Of a DNA stretch of 64,000 nt, positions 48,013-56,771 are shown one piece after another. The position numbers were made by a program, and so were the translations under genes. The notes beneath the pieces are model-generated. The model made no database searches and was not told the DNA's origin. It saw only the letters and a list, made by a program, of their open reading frames with translations. Each line of letters starts with the position of its first letter. Position 1 is the stretch's first letter. Source of the DNA: Mycobacterium sp. UM_WGJ (lineage in GTDB: Bacteria; Actinomycetota; Actinomycetes; Mycobacteriales; Mycobacteriaceae); contig NZ_AUWR01000012.1 in assembly GCF_000455125.1 (NCBI RefSeq), positions 1 through 64,000 of the forward strand. The letters are read 5' to 3'.

Positions 48013-48255
48013 TCACCCGCGGTCGTCGTCGGCGGGCTCGGCGTCCAGCGCTTCCTGCACCCGGCGCCGGGCTCCGGCCAGGTGCTCTTCACACCGCTTG
48101 GCCAGCTGCTCGCCCCGTTCCCACAGGCTCAGTGACGCGTCGAGATCCATTCCGCCCTGCTCCAGACGCTGCACCACGTCAATCAGCTCGTCGCGGCACT
48201 GCTCATAGCCGAGCTCACTAACGGGTGTCACCGGATCGGCTTGCTCAGCTGCCAT
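48013..48255 (-). CDS. xseB: Exodeoxyribonuclease VII small subunit
   Basis: This 80-aa protein forms the small helical subunit of exonuclease VII, which degrades single-stranded DNA from either end. The family segment is [21 protein letters not shown], followed by [14 protein letters not shown] start it at ATG 48255 because upstream codons belong to the xseA coding end. It overlaps the last 11 nt of xseA, so the two subunits are translated together. Confidence 0.92.
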   Translation of the reverse strand: MAAEQADPVTPVSELGYEQCRDELIDVVQRLEQGGMDLDASLSLWERGEQLAKRCEEHLAGARRRVQEALDAEPADDDRG

Positions 48256-49501
48256 CGCTGGGTCCTTCAAGAAGTCGCCCCTCACTCGTCGCCGCCACGG
48301 CCCCGTCGGCCACCCGGATTCGCAGTCGGGTCCCGGCCGCCGCATCGTCGACCGACCGCAGTACGTGCGGCCCCGCTGCGCCGACAGTCTGGACGACCGC
48401 GTACCCGCGCGCCAATGTCGCGGCCGGGCCCAGGGTAGCCAGCCGCGCCGCCAGATGCCCCAGCCGTTCGCTTTGCACGGCGATCAGCCGGGTGACATCG
48501 CGGCGCACCGCGGCCAGGGCGCGCTGGACCTCCTCGCCGCGCTCGGTCAGCGCGCGCAGCGGGTCGGCCAACACCGGTCGGCTGCGCAGCTGCATCAGCA
48601 CGCGGTCCTCACGCACCACCCAGTTACGTACCGCCTGCGCACTGCGTCGCCGCAGGTCATCGACCAGCGCCTGTTCGGCGGCGGCGTCCGGAACGATCCG
48701 CTTCGCCGCGTCGGTGGGGGTGGCCGCGCGCAGGTCAGCGACCAAATCGCACAACGGGCTGTCGGGTTCGTGGCCGATCGCGCTGACCACCGGGGTGCGG
48801 CACGCCGCGATGGCCCGGCACAGGGTTTCGTCGGAGAACGGCAGCAGATCCTCGACGCTGCCGCCGCCGCGGGCCAGCACGATCACCTCCACGGCTTCGT
48901 CGGCGTCCAGGTCGCGCAGCGCCTCGACGATCTGGGCGACGGCGGTCGGTCCCTGCACGGCGGTGTTGCGCACCGCGAAGCGCACCGCCGGCCACCGGGT
49001 GCCGGCTACCGTCATGACGTCGTGCTCGGCGGCGCTGGCACGACCGGTGATCAGCCCGATGGTGCCTGGCAGGAACGGCAGCGGCCGCTTCAGGCGCGGA
49101 TCGAACAATCCCTCGGCGTCCAGCAGCCGCCGTAGCCGCTCGATGCGCGCCAGCAGTTCACCGATCCCGACGGCGCGGATCTCGCTCAGGCGCAGCGAGA
49201 AGGTGCCCCGGGCGGTGTAGAAGTTGGGTTTACCGCAGACCACCACCTGGGTGCCTTCGGTCAGTTTGACCGGCGACGAAGCCACCATTTCGGGGCTGCA
49301 CGTCACGGTCAGGGACATGTCGGCGGCCGGATCGCGCAACACCATGAACACGGTCCGCACGCCCGGGCGCAGGTTGATCTGGGTGAGCTGCCCTTCCACC
49401 CACACCGAACCCAGCCGGTCGATCCAGCCCTTGACCCGGATGGCAACCGCGCGGACCGGGAACGGGTTTTCGGCGGATTCGCCCGGCGCGGGGGCGGTCA
49501 C
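48245..49501 (-). CDS. xseA: Exodeoxyribonuclease VII large subunit
   Basis: This 418-aa catalytic subunit of exonuclease VII has an N-terminal OB fold (about residues 15-105). The nuclease domain carries [28 protein letters not shown] and [19 protein letters not shown]-terminal coiled coil with [14 protein letters not shown] follows. It works in mismatch and damage repair. It overlaps the lipid-droplet protein gene upstream by 4 nt and xseB downstream by 11 nt, giving a three-gene operon. Confidence 0.95.
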   Translation of the reverse strand: MTAPAPGESAENPFPVRAVAIRVKGWIDRLGSVWVEGQLTQINLRPGVRTVFMVLRDPAADMSLTVTCSPEMVASSPVKLTEGTQVVVCGKPNFYTARGTFSLRLSEIRAVGIGELLARIERLRRLLDAEGLFDPRLKRPLPFLPGTIGLITGRASAAEHDVMTVAGTRWPAVRFAVRNTAVQGPTAVAQIVEALRDLDADEAVEVIVLARGGGSVEDLLPFSDETLCRAIAACRTPVVSAIGHEPDSPLCDLVADLRAATPTDAAKRIVPDAAAEQALVDDLRRRSAQAVRNWVVREDRVLMQLRSRPVLADPLRALTERGEEVQRALAAVRRDVTRLIAVQSERLGHLAARLATLGPAATLARGYAVVQTVGAAGPHVLRSVDDAAAGTRLRIRVADGAVAATSEGRLLEGPSDGS

Positions 49502-50097
49502 TTCGCGGTGGTGCGGGTGATCCTGTTGGCCAGCAGCGTCTGGAACGGTGCCCGGGCCTTGGTGGCCTCTTCATAGGCGAGCAGGGTCTCCAGCTCGTCG
49601 AGGCTGAGCGAGGCCAGCCGGGCCCGCAGCTGGGCCAGGGTCAACGAGCCGTAATCGAGCTCATCGACCAGGTCGGGGGTGGGCACGGCAGAGTCCGCGG
49701 CCCCGTTGCGGCCGGCCGGGGCCGCGTCGGCGGGTGCGCTCGGCGGGGTGGCCCCGTCTTCGCTGAACGAATACAGGGCGAAGCGCCCTTCGGTGCGTGG
49801 GTCGGCGTCGTCGTCGTCGAAGACCGCGGCACCGCCGTCGAAACGGTCCTCGATGTCGTCATCGAAGGTTGCCCACTCCGGCTGCTCGTCTTTCGGCGGG
49901 AACAGCGACTCGAGAGTGGTGTCGCCTTTGTTCACCAGCTCGGCGACACCCTGCTGCCAGCGCATCACCGCGTGCGCGGCCTGGCTGGCCAGCGTCATCG
50001 GGTAGGTCAGGATGGTTTGCGGCAGCTTCAGGGTCTCTTCGACCGCGACGGTGGCCGCGCCGACCAGAAGCCGGACTCCAAAGGGTGCAGTTGCCAT
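49498..50097 (-). CDS. Putative lipid droplet-associated protein
   Basis: This 199-aa protein has an N-terminal amphipathic/hydrophobic stretch (about residues 1-50, [16 protein letters not shown] and [18 protein letters not shown]). An acidic linker follows (FDDDDAD), then a C-terminal helical domain with [21 protein letters not shown]. This fits the family named lipid droplet-associated protein in mycobacterial annotation, M. tuberculosis Rv1109c. It would bind triacylglycerol inclusions through the N-terminus. It overlaps xseA by 4 nt and leads that operon. Confidence 0.8.
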   Translation of the reverse strand: MATAPFGVRLLVGAATVAVEETLKLPQTILTYPMTLASQAAHAVMRWQQGVAELVNKGDTTLESLFPPKDEQPEWATFDDDIEDRFDGGAAVFDDDDADPRTEGRFALYSFSEDGATPPSAPADAAPAGRNGAADSAVPTPDLVDELDYGSLTLAQLRARLASLSLDELETLLAYEEATKARAPFQTLLANRITRTTAK

Positions 50098-50180
50098 GGC
50101 CCCCAGCCTGCCTTACCCGCCGGTCATCTCCAAGTATTGACCGGCATGACGCGAGCTGGCGGTCTCGTGTCGGCAGACCG

Positions 50181-50186
50181 TACGCT
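50181..50186 (+). promoter_or_regulatory. -10 hexamer TACGCT for ispH
   Basis: TACGCT ends 8 nt before ATG 50194, supporting that codon as a leaderless start over upstream in-frame codons. Confidence 0.55.
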
Positions 50187-50193
50187 GGTTGCC

Positions 50194-51210
50194 ATGCCCG
50201 AAACCGTCGACGTGGAGATCGCCTACAGTTCAGCAGCACGGGTGAACGGCGCCCCCGCGGGCAAGCGGGTGCTGCTGGCGGAGCCGCGCGGGTACTGCGC
50301 GGGCGTGGACCGGGCAGTCGAGACCGTCGAGCGGGCGCTGGAGAAGCACGGCGCCCCGGTATACGTGCGGCACGAGATCGTGCACAACAAGCATGTGGTC
50401 GACACCTTGACGAACAAGGGCGCGGTCTTTGTGCACGAGACCGACGAGGTCCCCGAAGGCGCGATCGTGGTGTTCTCCGCGCATGGCGTGGCGCCGACCG
50501 TGCACGAGTCGGCCGCGGACCGCAACCTGCGGGTGATCGACGCGACCTGCCCCCTGGTGACCAAGGTGCACAACGAGGCCAAGCGGTTCGCCCGAGACGG
50601 CTACGACATTCTGCTGATCGGCCACGCCGGCCACGAAGAGGTCGTCGGGATCATCGGCGAGGCGCCCAACGACGTGCAGCTGGTCGACGGCTTAGATGCG
50701 GTAGCCGCGGTGACCGTCCGCGACGAGAACAAGATCGTGTGGCTGTCGCAGACCACGCTCAGCGTCGACGAGACCATGCAGACAGTGCTCAAGCTGCGTG
50801 AACGGTTCCCGAACCTGCAGGATCCGCCCAGCGACGACATCTGCTACGCCACCCAGAACCGCCAGACCGCGGTCAAGGCGATGGCCCCGGAGTGCGAGCT
50901 GGTGATCGTGGTGGGCTCGCGGAACTCCTCGAACTCCTGCCGACTGGTCGAGGTGGCGCTGGGTGCCGGTGCCCGCGCGGCCCACCTGGTCGACTACGCC
51001 GAAGACATCGACCCGGCGTGGCTGGCTCCCGAGGCCGGCGAGGTGCAGACCATCGGCGTCACCTCGGGTGCGTCGGTGCCGGAGATCCTGGTCCGCGGTG
51101 TGCTGGAGCGTCTCGGCGAGTACGGCTACGGGACTGTGTACCCGGTGGCCACCGCCAACGAGACCTTGGTGTTCGCGTTGCCGCGCGAGATCCGGCCGAG
51201 CCGCCGGTAG
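50194..51210 (+). CDS. ispH: 4-hydroxy-3-methylbut-2-enyl diphosphate reductase
   Basis: This 338-aa iron-sulfur enzyme makes IPP and DMAPP in the last step of the MEP pathway. The three cluster cysteines are in [19 protein letters not shown] and [10 protein letters not shown]. The substrate loop SRNSSNS is intact. I chose ATG 50194 from the hexamer 8 nt upstream; the frame is open to 49972 but overlaps the divergent gene. It corresponds to M. tuberculosis lytB2 (Rv1110). Its product supplies the Z-prenyl synthase coded at 19.3 kb. Confidence 0.95.
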   Translation: MPETVDVEIAYSSAARVNGAPAGKRVLLAEPRGYCAGVDRAVETVERALEKHGAPVYVRHEIVHNKHVVDTLTNKGAVFVHETDEVPEGAIVVFSAHGVAPTVHESAADRNLRVIDATCPLVTKVHNEAKRFARDGYDILLIGHAGHEEVVGIIGEAPNDVQLVDGLDAVAAVTVRDENKIVWLSQTTLSVDETMQTVLKLRERFPNLQDPPSDDICYATQNRQTAVKAMAPECELVIVVGSRNSSNSCRLVEVALGAGARAAHLVDYAEDIDPAWLAPEAGEVQTIGVTSGASVPEILVRGVLERLGEYGYGTVYPVATANETLVFALPREIRPSRR

Positions 51211-51296
51211 CGCCGATCGCCGGCGCGGCGTCAACCCTGCGCTGCGGGTCGGCGCCATCGGCTCAGCATCGCAATCACACGCGGAGTTGTCGGCCG

Positions 51297-53027
51297 TCAA
51301 TCCGTTGTTTTGGGACTCTCTAACGCATCGAGGTTGGCCAGGGCGATCCGCGTACTTGTCTCGTGATTGGAAAGAGGCCGCATGCGGTCCCATCCCTCAA
51401 TCACCAGCGTCGGACTGTCGTCCTGGCCGCTGAACTCCTCCAGGAAATATCGAAGGGTCTCATTCGTCGTGTGATCGACGAGGGGCACGCGCCAGCTCAA
51501 GTGCAGTTGCACCGTCTGTGTATCCGGCGGAAACTGCCCCAACTCCCGAATTACGTGAAACAGGTTGAAACACACCAGGGAACCATCCAAATACAGGTGG
51601 TACGCACCCTCATCGAAACCCCTTTGCGACACGGGATTGCGGAAAAGACTGAACAAGCGGCCGACAAGAGTCGGATTGGCGGAATCCGAGCGGTTGCGCA
51701 GCGTGTGCCAAAGACTCTCCAACCACAAATTCAGCACCAATTTCACGGCGACGCCGGCGAGAAGGCCGATGAGCAGGTCCGTCGTCAACGTCACGAGCAA
51801 GGTGATCACGAAGACGGCGAACTGCTCCGCCCCCACCCGGGCAACATTGAGCCAAACCGCGGGCTTACACAGTTTGTAGCCGATGAACACCAGGACGGCG
51901 GCCAACACGGTCAAAGGGACCATGTTGATCAGGTCGCTGAACAGCAGCACGAACAGCAGCAGGAAGCAGGCGTTGTAAAAGTTTGCCCACTGGGTCCGGC
52001 CGCCGCCCAGAATATTGGCGGTGCTCTTGATCATGCCGGGGATGATGGTCAATCCACCGAGCGCGCTGGAGGCGACGTTAGACGCGCCCATGGCCTGCAG
52101 GGTCCGATCCGGGTCCGAGCGGCGCCGAAAGGGATCGATTCTGTCCACGGCCGCGATCGTGGCCAGAGACTCGGCCCCGTCGATCAAGACCAGCGTGATG
52201 ACCAGGTAGGCCAGCGCCAGCCATAGTTCGGGATGGGCGAGCACGGTTCCGAACTGAGGCATGACAACCCCGTCCATCACCGAATTGGGGACGTTGATCA
52301 GGTAGTGCCTGTCCAGCTTCAGGATGAATACGCTGGCGAGCGTGCCGGCGAAGAACACCCAGACCGGAGGCGGCATCACTTTCAGCATTCGCCCGGGCAT
52401 CGCCGTCAGCACGAAAAGCCCCGCCAGGCAACCGATCCCCAGGACGAAAACCTGAAGGTTCATCGACCCGACATGGCGGGGAACTTCGGCCAGGATCGCC
52501 CAGAATTCGCGGCCCTCGAACGGCACGCCCATAAACAGCGGGATCTGCTTGGCGATGATCATCAGGCCGATCGCGGCCAGCATGCCCTGAATGGCCGCAG
52601 CGGGGAAGATGGCGCTCAGACGGGCCACCTTCAACCTGGCAAGGATCAACTGCACCACGCCCGCAATGGCGATCGCAACCAGAACCAGGGGGTATCCCAC
52701 CGCAAGCAACTCGGATTCCGAGGCGCCCTCGCCCAGGCGGATCTGTCCCAGCGTGATCATGCCGGCGAACAGGACCGGCGCCAGTCCCGCTGCCGGGCCG
52801 CTGATGGTCACATACGAGCCGCCCAAAAACGGCAGGACAAAACCGGCGATGATCGCCGACACAATCCCGCAGATCGGCGGCGCGCCCGAGGTGATGGCAA
52901 TACCCATCGAGAACGGCAGCGAGATCATGGCCACCGTGAAACCCGACCGAAGGTCATAGCGCCAATGTTTGAGACCGGCCAGACCATTGCGCGGCTTTTC
53001 GGTCGGAACGGTCAGATTCTGTGGCAT
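51297..53027 (-). CDS. SulP-family inorganic anion transporter
   Basis: This 576-aa protein has an N-terminal SulP-type membrane domain of about 12 helices (about residues 25-440), with GLYTVT-like ITSGAPPICGIVSAIIAGF and GGLTIIPGMIKSTANI. The C-terminal cytoplasmic part of about 110 residues is a likely degenerate STAS domain. The family carries sulfate, bicarbonate or other anions. No carbonic anhydrase or sulfate gene is adjacent, so the substrate is open. A GGAGAG ribosome site precedes ATG 53027. I do not recall it at the M. tuberculosis locus. Confidence 0.88.
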   Translation of the reverse strand: MPQNLTVPTEKPRNGLAGLKHWRYDLRSGFTVAMISLPFSMGIAITSGAPPICGIVSAIIAGFVLPFLGGSYVTISGPAAGLAPVLFAGMITLGQIRLGEGASESELLAVGYPLVLVAIAIAGVVQLILARLKVARLSAIFPAAAIQGMLAAIGLMIIAKQIPLFMGVPFEGREFWAILAEVPRHVGSMNLQVFVLGIGCLAGLFVLTAMPGRMLKVMPPPVWVFFAGTLASVFILKLDRHYLINVPNSVMDGVVMPQFGTVLAHPELWLALAYLVITLVLIDGAESLATIAAVDRIDPFRRRSDPDRTLQAMGASNVASSALGGLTIIPGMIKSTANILGGGRTQWANFYNACFLLLFVLLFSDLINMVPLTVLAAVLVFIGYKLCKPAVWLNVARVGAEQFAVFVITLLVTLTTDLLIGLLAGVAVKLVLNLWLESLWHTLRNRSDSANPTLVGRLFSLFRNPVSQRGFDEGAYHLYLDGSLVCFNLFHVIRELGQFPPDTQTVQLHLSWRVPLVDHTTNETLRYFLEEFSGQDDSPTLVIEGWDRMRPLSNHETSTRIALANLDALESPKTTD

Positions 53028-53440
53028 GGATCAGCTCTCCGGCGGCGGCTTAAAGAGTGGGGGTAAAGCGCTGCCGAAATACGCGCAGCGTCAACCCGAA
53101 TTCATGACGGGAGGACGGCAATACGGGGGGCGGGGCGGACAAACCGCATGATAGCCGTTGCCGCGGAATTCGCCACTTGAACGGCAGTCACCAGAAAATC
53201 CGCCCTGCGGTAAACGCCGAACTGTCGGGCCGATACGACGATCGACCCCAGCCCGGCCCGCACCGGCGCCAGCTTGATGGTCATCACGGCTATCACGGTG
53301 GACCGTGCCGAATGCATCGGTTGACATGCGTAGATCCGCCTGTGGGCGGTTGGGTCAACCCCGCGGTTACAGGCCCGTCAGCGCCCGTTTGAACGCGTTC
53401 ATTCCTGGCATGAGCGCAGGGCACGACGCTATATCGCATT

Positions 53441-53481
53441 CACAGCAAGTTGGCAGCTATGCTCACAGCAAGTGAGCAGCT
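53441..53481. repeat. Two-copy direct repeat in a 600-bp gene-free region
   Basis: An 18-bp unit CACAGCAAGTTGGCAGCT (53441-53458) recurs as CACAGCAAGTGAGCAGCT (53464-53481) with two mismatches at a 23-nt period. The second copy lies within an inverted repeat GCTCAC-AGCAA-GTGAGC (53461-53477). The surrounding 53028-53627 stretch has only weak ORFs, so this looks like a regulatory site, possibly for the SulP gene. Confidence 0.5.
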
Positions 53482-53627
53482 TTGGTGTTCGAGACATCGG
53501 AATAGGCTTTTCTCAAGGCGTCGGTGTAGCTGCGCGGGCTTTTGGTCGTTTCGACAACTCAGCAGCCCCCGTTTCATCGGCGGATCGAGGCTTAAGTGCC
53601 GATCGCAAGCGGCTTGAGTCGCCTTGG

Positions 53628-54806
53628 CTAGATGTCGAACTCCCAGGAGTCGGCTCCGTCGCGCGGCTGACGCGAGCGGTTGCGGGGCGCCGCGTCGGCC
53701 TCGTCGGCTCCTGACCTGCGGTAGCGCACCTGGGAAACGGGGTGCCGAGTGCCGGTTCCGTTGCCGCGCCCCTCGGCGCCCGTCGGAGCCGGTCGGCGCC
53801 GGGGCATCGATTCGGGTGCGTCGGAGGGGCGGTAGCTGCGCGGATGCGGATCCCGGTTAGTCCTCGACAGTGGGTCAGCTGAGCGCGCCGGGTCCTGGGG
53901 TGGGCGCGGGCGCCGTCGCGGCTCGTCTTGCCAGTCCGGCGCCGGGCGCCGGCGGGGCTGGCGTTCGTCGTGCGCCTCGGGAGCCGGGCGTCGCCGCCGC
54001 TGGATGGGTTCGTCGCGTCCCTCGGCTGCCGGACGGCGGCGTGGGCGCGGGTGCTCCGCTGCGCGGGCATCCAGATCCGGCCGAACGTGCCGCGAACGCG
54101 TCGGCGCCGAGCCGTTGGAAGCACCGCGGCGCTCGGTGGAGCGGGTCCGTGATCGGGCCCCAGAACCCCCACGCGCGGCCCGCCGGGACTCTGCGGTGGC
54201 GCGACGCGGGCGCTGACCCGGGCGCTCGCCGCGGGAGGCCGGCTTCTCGATGGCGTGCGCGGGGTTGCGGGTCAGGGCCGAGGTGAGCATGGCGCCGATG
54301 CGGTCGCTGAATGTGGCCCGCTTCGGGGTGGCGTCGTCTTCGCTATCGCGGGTCTCGCGCTTCGCGGTTCCGCCCAGCATCCCCAGATACCACCGGACCA
54401 TCCCGATCAGCAGCACGGCCGCGGCCGTGAACAGCATCAGCGGGAAACGTTCGATCAGGGGGTAGCCGCAGTTGATGACGATGGCCTTGAGGCCCGGGAA
54501 CCCGCCGCCGCGCAGCATCCAGTACGCGCCGGGCACGGTGGCGAACAGGATCAATGGCGGCTGGACCACCGTGGTGAACACCGCCGATTGCTGCACCATG
54601 AGAACCGCGGCGATACAGCCCATCGCGTAGAGGGCGGAGAAGACGATGGACAGTTCTTTGTCGCCGGAGCCGGCGTCGAAGGCCACTCCGACCGCGGTCG
54701 CGACCACCGCCACTGCCACCGCACTCCACCACGGCAAACCGGCGATGCTCGGCAAGATCGAACGGTGGTCAGCGGCCACTGCCGACTTCTCCCGCGCTAC
54801 TGCCAC
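53628..54806 (-). CDS. DUF6542-type membrane protein with long basic arginine-rich tail
   Basis: This 392-aa protein has four hydrophobic segments in the first 140 residues. A very long, low-complexity, Arg/Pro-rich cytoplasmic tail follows (about residues 175-392, many RRRPAP-type units). It matches the family of M. tuberculosis Rv1111c. The basic tail could bind nucleic acid or anionic lipids; this is speculation. GTG 54806 is supported by a TACCTT hexamer ending 7 nt upstream; the frame is open to 54851 without a better start. It is divergent from ychF. Confidence 0.8.
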   Translation of the reverse strand: MAVAREKSAVAADHRSILPSIAGLPWWSAVAVAVVATAVGVAFDAGSGDKELSIVFSALYAMGCIAAVLMVQQSAVFTTVVQPPLILFATVPGAYWMLRGGGFPGLKAIVINCGYPLIERFPLMLFTAAAVLLIGMVRWYLGMLGGTAKRETRDSEDDATPKRATFSDRIGAMLTSALTRNPAHAIEKPASRGERPGQRPRRATAESRRAARGGSGARSRTRSTERRGASNGSAPTRSRHVRPDLDARAAEHPRPRRRPAAEGRDEPIQRRRRPAPEAHDERQPRRRPAPDWQDEPRRRPRPPQDPARSADPLSRTNRDPHPRSYRPSDAPESMPRRRPAPTGAEGRGNGTGTRHPVSQVRYRRSGADEADAAPRNRSRQPRDGADSWEFDI

Positions 54807-54812
54807 ACACTG

Positions 54813-54818
54813 AAGGTA
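54813..54818 (-). promoter_or_regulatory. -10 hexamer TACCTT for the DUF6542 gene
   Basis: On the minus strand TACCTT ends 7 nt before GTG 54806. Confidence 0.5.
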
Positions 54819-54862
54819 CCGGCTGGCGGCGGCGGGGGCGCACGGCGGCACGCCCCGGGCTC

Positions 54863-54868
54863 TAGACT
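54863..54868 (+). promoter_or_regulatory. -10 hexamer TAGACT for ychF
   Basis: TAGACT ends 10 nt before GTG 54878, so the leader is absent or only one or two bases long. Confidence 0.45.
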
Positions 54869-54877
54869 TGGCTACCC

Positions 54878-55951
54878 GTGAGCCTGAGCCTGGGAATCGT
54901 GGGGTTGCCCAACGTTGGTAAGTCGACCCTGTTCAACGCGCTGACACACAACGATGTGTTGGCCGCCAACTACCCGTTCGCGACGATCGAGCCGAACGAG
55001 GGCGTGGTGCCGCTGCCCGACCCCCGGCTGGCCAAGCTGGCGGAGATCTTCGGTTCCGAGCGGATCCTGCCGGCGCCGGTGACGTTCGTCGACATCGCCG
55101 GCATCGTCAAGGGCGCCTCGGAGGGGGCCGGCCTGGGCAACAAGTTCCTGGCCAACATCCGGGAGTGCGACGCCATCTGTCAGGTGGTGCGGGTCTTCGC
55201 CGACGACGACGTGGTGCACGTGGACGGCAAGGTGGACCCCGAGGCCGACATCGAGGTGATCGCCACCGAGCTGATCCTGGCCGACATGCAGACCCTGGAG
55301 AAGGCGGTCCCGCGGCTGGAGAAGGAAGCCCGCAACAACAAGGACCGCAAGCCCATGCACGAGGCTGCGGTGGCCGCCGCGGCGATCCTCGACACCGGCA
55401 AGACCCTGTTCGCTGCCGGGGTGGACACCGCGCCGCTGCGCGAGCTGAACCTGCTGACCACCAAGCCGTTCCTGTACGTGTTCAACGCCGACGAGTCGGT
55501 GCTCACCGATGCCGCGCGGGTCGCCGCGCTGCGGGAGCTGGTGGCCCCGGCCGACGCGGTGTTCCTCGACGCCAAGATCGAAGCCGAACTCGCCGAGCTC
55601 GACGACGAGTCGGCGATGGAGCTGCTGGAGTCGATCGGGCAGAGCGAGCGCGGCCTGGATGCGTTGGCGCGGGCGGGTTTTCACACCCTGAAGTTGCAAA
55701 CCTACCTGACCGCCGGGCCCAAGGAGGCGCGGGCCTGGACCATTCACCAGGGCGACACCGCGCCCAAGGCGGCCGGGGTGATTCACACCGACTTCGAGAA
55801 GGGCTTCATCAAGGCCGAGGTGGTCTCCTACGACGACCTGGTCGAGGCCGGATCGATGGCTGCGGCCAAGGCCGCCGGCAAGGTGCGCATGGAGGGCAAG
55901 GACTACGTGATGGCCGACGGGGACGTGGTGGAGTTCCGGTTCAACGTCTGA
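54878..55951 (+). CDS. ychF: Redox-regulated ATPase YchF (Obg-related)
   Basis: This 357-aa protein has a P-loop [14 protein letters not shown], a G3-type [12 protein letters not shown] and an NADE motif (YVFNADES) in place of NKxD, which explains the family preference for ATP over GTP. A C-terminal TGS domain includes [20 protein letters not shown]-type sequence. YchF binds ribosomes and influences oxidative stress response. Translation starts at GTG 54878. It corresponds to M. tuberculosis Rv1112. Confidence 0.94.
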   Translation: MSLSLGIVGLPNVGKSTLFNALTHNDVLAANYPFATIEPNEGVVPLPDPRLAKLAEIFGSERILPAPVTFVDIAGIVKGASEGAGLGNKFLANIRECDAICQVVRVFADDDVVHVDGKVDPEADIEVIATELILADMQTLEKAVPRLEKEARNNKDRKPMHEAAVAAAAILDTGKTLFAAGVDTAPLRELNLLTTKPFLYVFNADESVLTDAARVAALRELVAPADAVFLDAKIEAELAELDDESAMELLESIGQSERGLDALARAGFHTLKLQTYLTAGPKEARAWTIHQGDTAPKAAGVIHTDFEKGFIKAEVVSYDDLVEAGSMAAAKAAGKVRMEGKDYVMADGDVVEFRFNV

Positions 55952-56061
55952 TCGCTCGAGATCACGCGATCACTTCGCCGAGGAACGCGGAGACACCGAA
56001 GTCGCCGACGTGTGTCTCGCCGGTGACCTCACCGCGACGGCGATAGGGGAGGCTCATCCTC

Positions 56062-56373
56062 ATGTCGGTGGTTGAGGCGATCTACCTGGTCGCGGCTGTG
56101 CTGTGGATTGTTGTGGTGGTGGCCGCGGCGTGCGTCGGAGGCCACTACCTGGTGAAGCTTCGTGCCAGGCGCCGCCAGGTGACCGGGCTGATCGACACCT
56201 TGCGGCTGTCCATCGAGCACGCCATCAGCCCGTACCGGGCAGTGGCCGCCGTCGGTGCCGCCGTTCTTCAGCGTGCGGTTGCCGGAGGCGGCGTCCTCGG
56301 GAGCGTCGCTCAGTTGATGATCTCGTCGAGCCCGTCAGCGCGCAGCGCGGCCAGCCGATCACGCCACTCCTGA
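56062..56373 (+). CDS. Small single-pass membrane protein candidate
   Basis: This 103-aa ORF starts at ATG 56062 with GGGGAGG upstream. It has one strong transmembrane helix (about residues 6-28) followed by a basic segment LRARRRQVTGL and an amphipathic stretch. The last 64 nt overlap the arr gene on the other strand and read as low-complexity Ser/Arg, so the natural end may have been lost or extended. No family is recognised. Hydrophobicity and ribosome site favour a real gene, overlap argues for caution. Confidence 0.5.
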   Translation: MSVVEAIYLVAAVLWIVVVVAAACVGGHYLVKLRARRRQVTGLIDTLRLSIEHAISPYRAVAAVGAAVLQRAVAGGGVLGSVAQLMISSSPSARSAASRSRHS

Positions 56374-56720
56374 AGTGCCTCGGGCGTCAGTCGCGGCCAG
56401 TCGATGATCTCTTCGGCGACGCGCAGCGGTGCACTGCTGCGATAGGAGCGGGTCGGGTTGCCGGGGAACTTCTTGTCGGTGACGTTGGGGTCGTTCTCGA
56501 ACGCGCCAGTGGGCTCCACGCGATACACCCGCGGTTCCCCGTGGCCGGCGGCGAGCTCGGCCGCTAGCCCGGCACCGCTGAGCAGCGCGGTGAAGTAGAT
56601 GTGGTTCATCACGAGCTCGGGCCGGTAGTTGGACCGGAAGCCCGCGCTGAGTAGGTCACCCACCATCAGTTGGGCCTTGGTGCCGTGAAAGAACGGGCCC
56701 GCTTCCTCGATCGCGTCCAT
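56310..56720 (-). CDS. arr: NAD+-dependent rifampin ADP-ribosyltransferase
   Basis: This 136-aa enzyme inactivates rifamycins by transferring ADP-ribose to the C23 hydroxyl. The catalytic His-Tyr-Asp triad is present at His12 (FHGTK), Tyr42 (NHIYFT) and Asp77 (ENDPNVTDKK), with the same 30 and 35 residue spacings as His19, Tyr49 and Asp84 of M. smegmatis Arr. The block PGNPTRSYR is strongly conserved. A TACCCT hexamer ends 8 nt before ATG 56720. It is divergent from a GNAT-nucleotidyltransferase gene, their starts being 52 nt apart. Intrinsic rifampin tolerance is predicted. Confidence 0.93.
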   Translation of the reverse strand: MDAIEEAGPFFHGTKAQLMVGDLLSAGFRSNYRPELVMNHIYFTALLSGAGLAAELAAGHGEPRVYRVEPTGAFENDPNVTDKKFPGNPTRSYRSSAPLRVAEEIIDWPRLTPEALQEWRDRLAALRADGLDEIIN

Positions 56721-56727
56721 CGGCTAC

Positions 56728-56733
56728 AGGGTA
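56728..56733 (-). promoter_or_regulatory. -10 hexamer TACCCT for arr
   Basis: On the minus strand TACCCT ends 8 nt before ATG 56720, giving a leaderless arr mRNA. Confidence 0.55.
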
Positions 56734-56758
56734 TCGACGCGTGGAGGCCCTCGATCGG

Positions 56759-56764
56759 TAATCT
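56759..56764 (+). promoter_or_regulatory. -10 hexamer TAATCT for the GNAT-AadA fusion
   Basis: TAATCT ends 8 nt before GTG 56772. Only 25 nt separate it from the arr hexamer, so the two promoters share their upstream region and any regulator there. Confidence 0.55.
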
Positions 56765-56771
56765 GACCGCG

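Noticed and set aside
53102-53317. 71-codon minus-strand ORF upstream of the SulP gene
   Set aside because: Its composition is plausible but there is no ribosome site, no TANNNT hexamer at the right distance and no family resemblance.
53472-53714. 80-codon plus-strand ORF running into the DUF6542 gene
   Set aside because: It overlaps the 3' end of a convergent gene, begins inside the direct repeat and shows no protein features.
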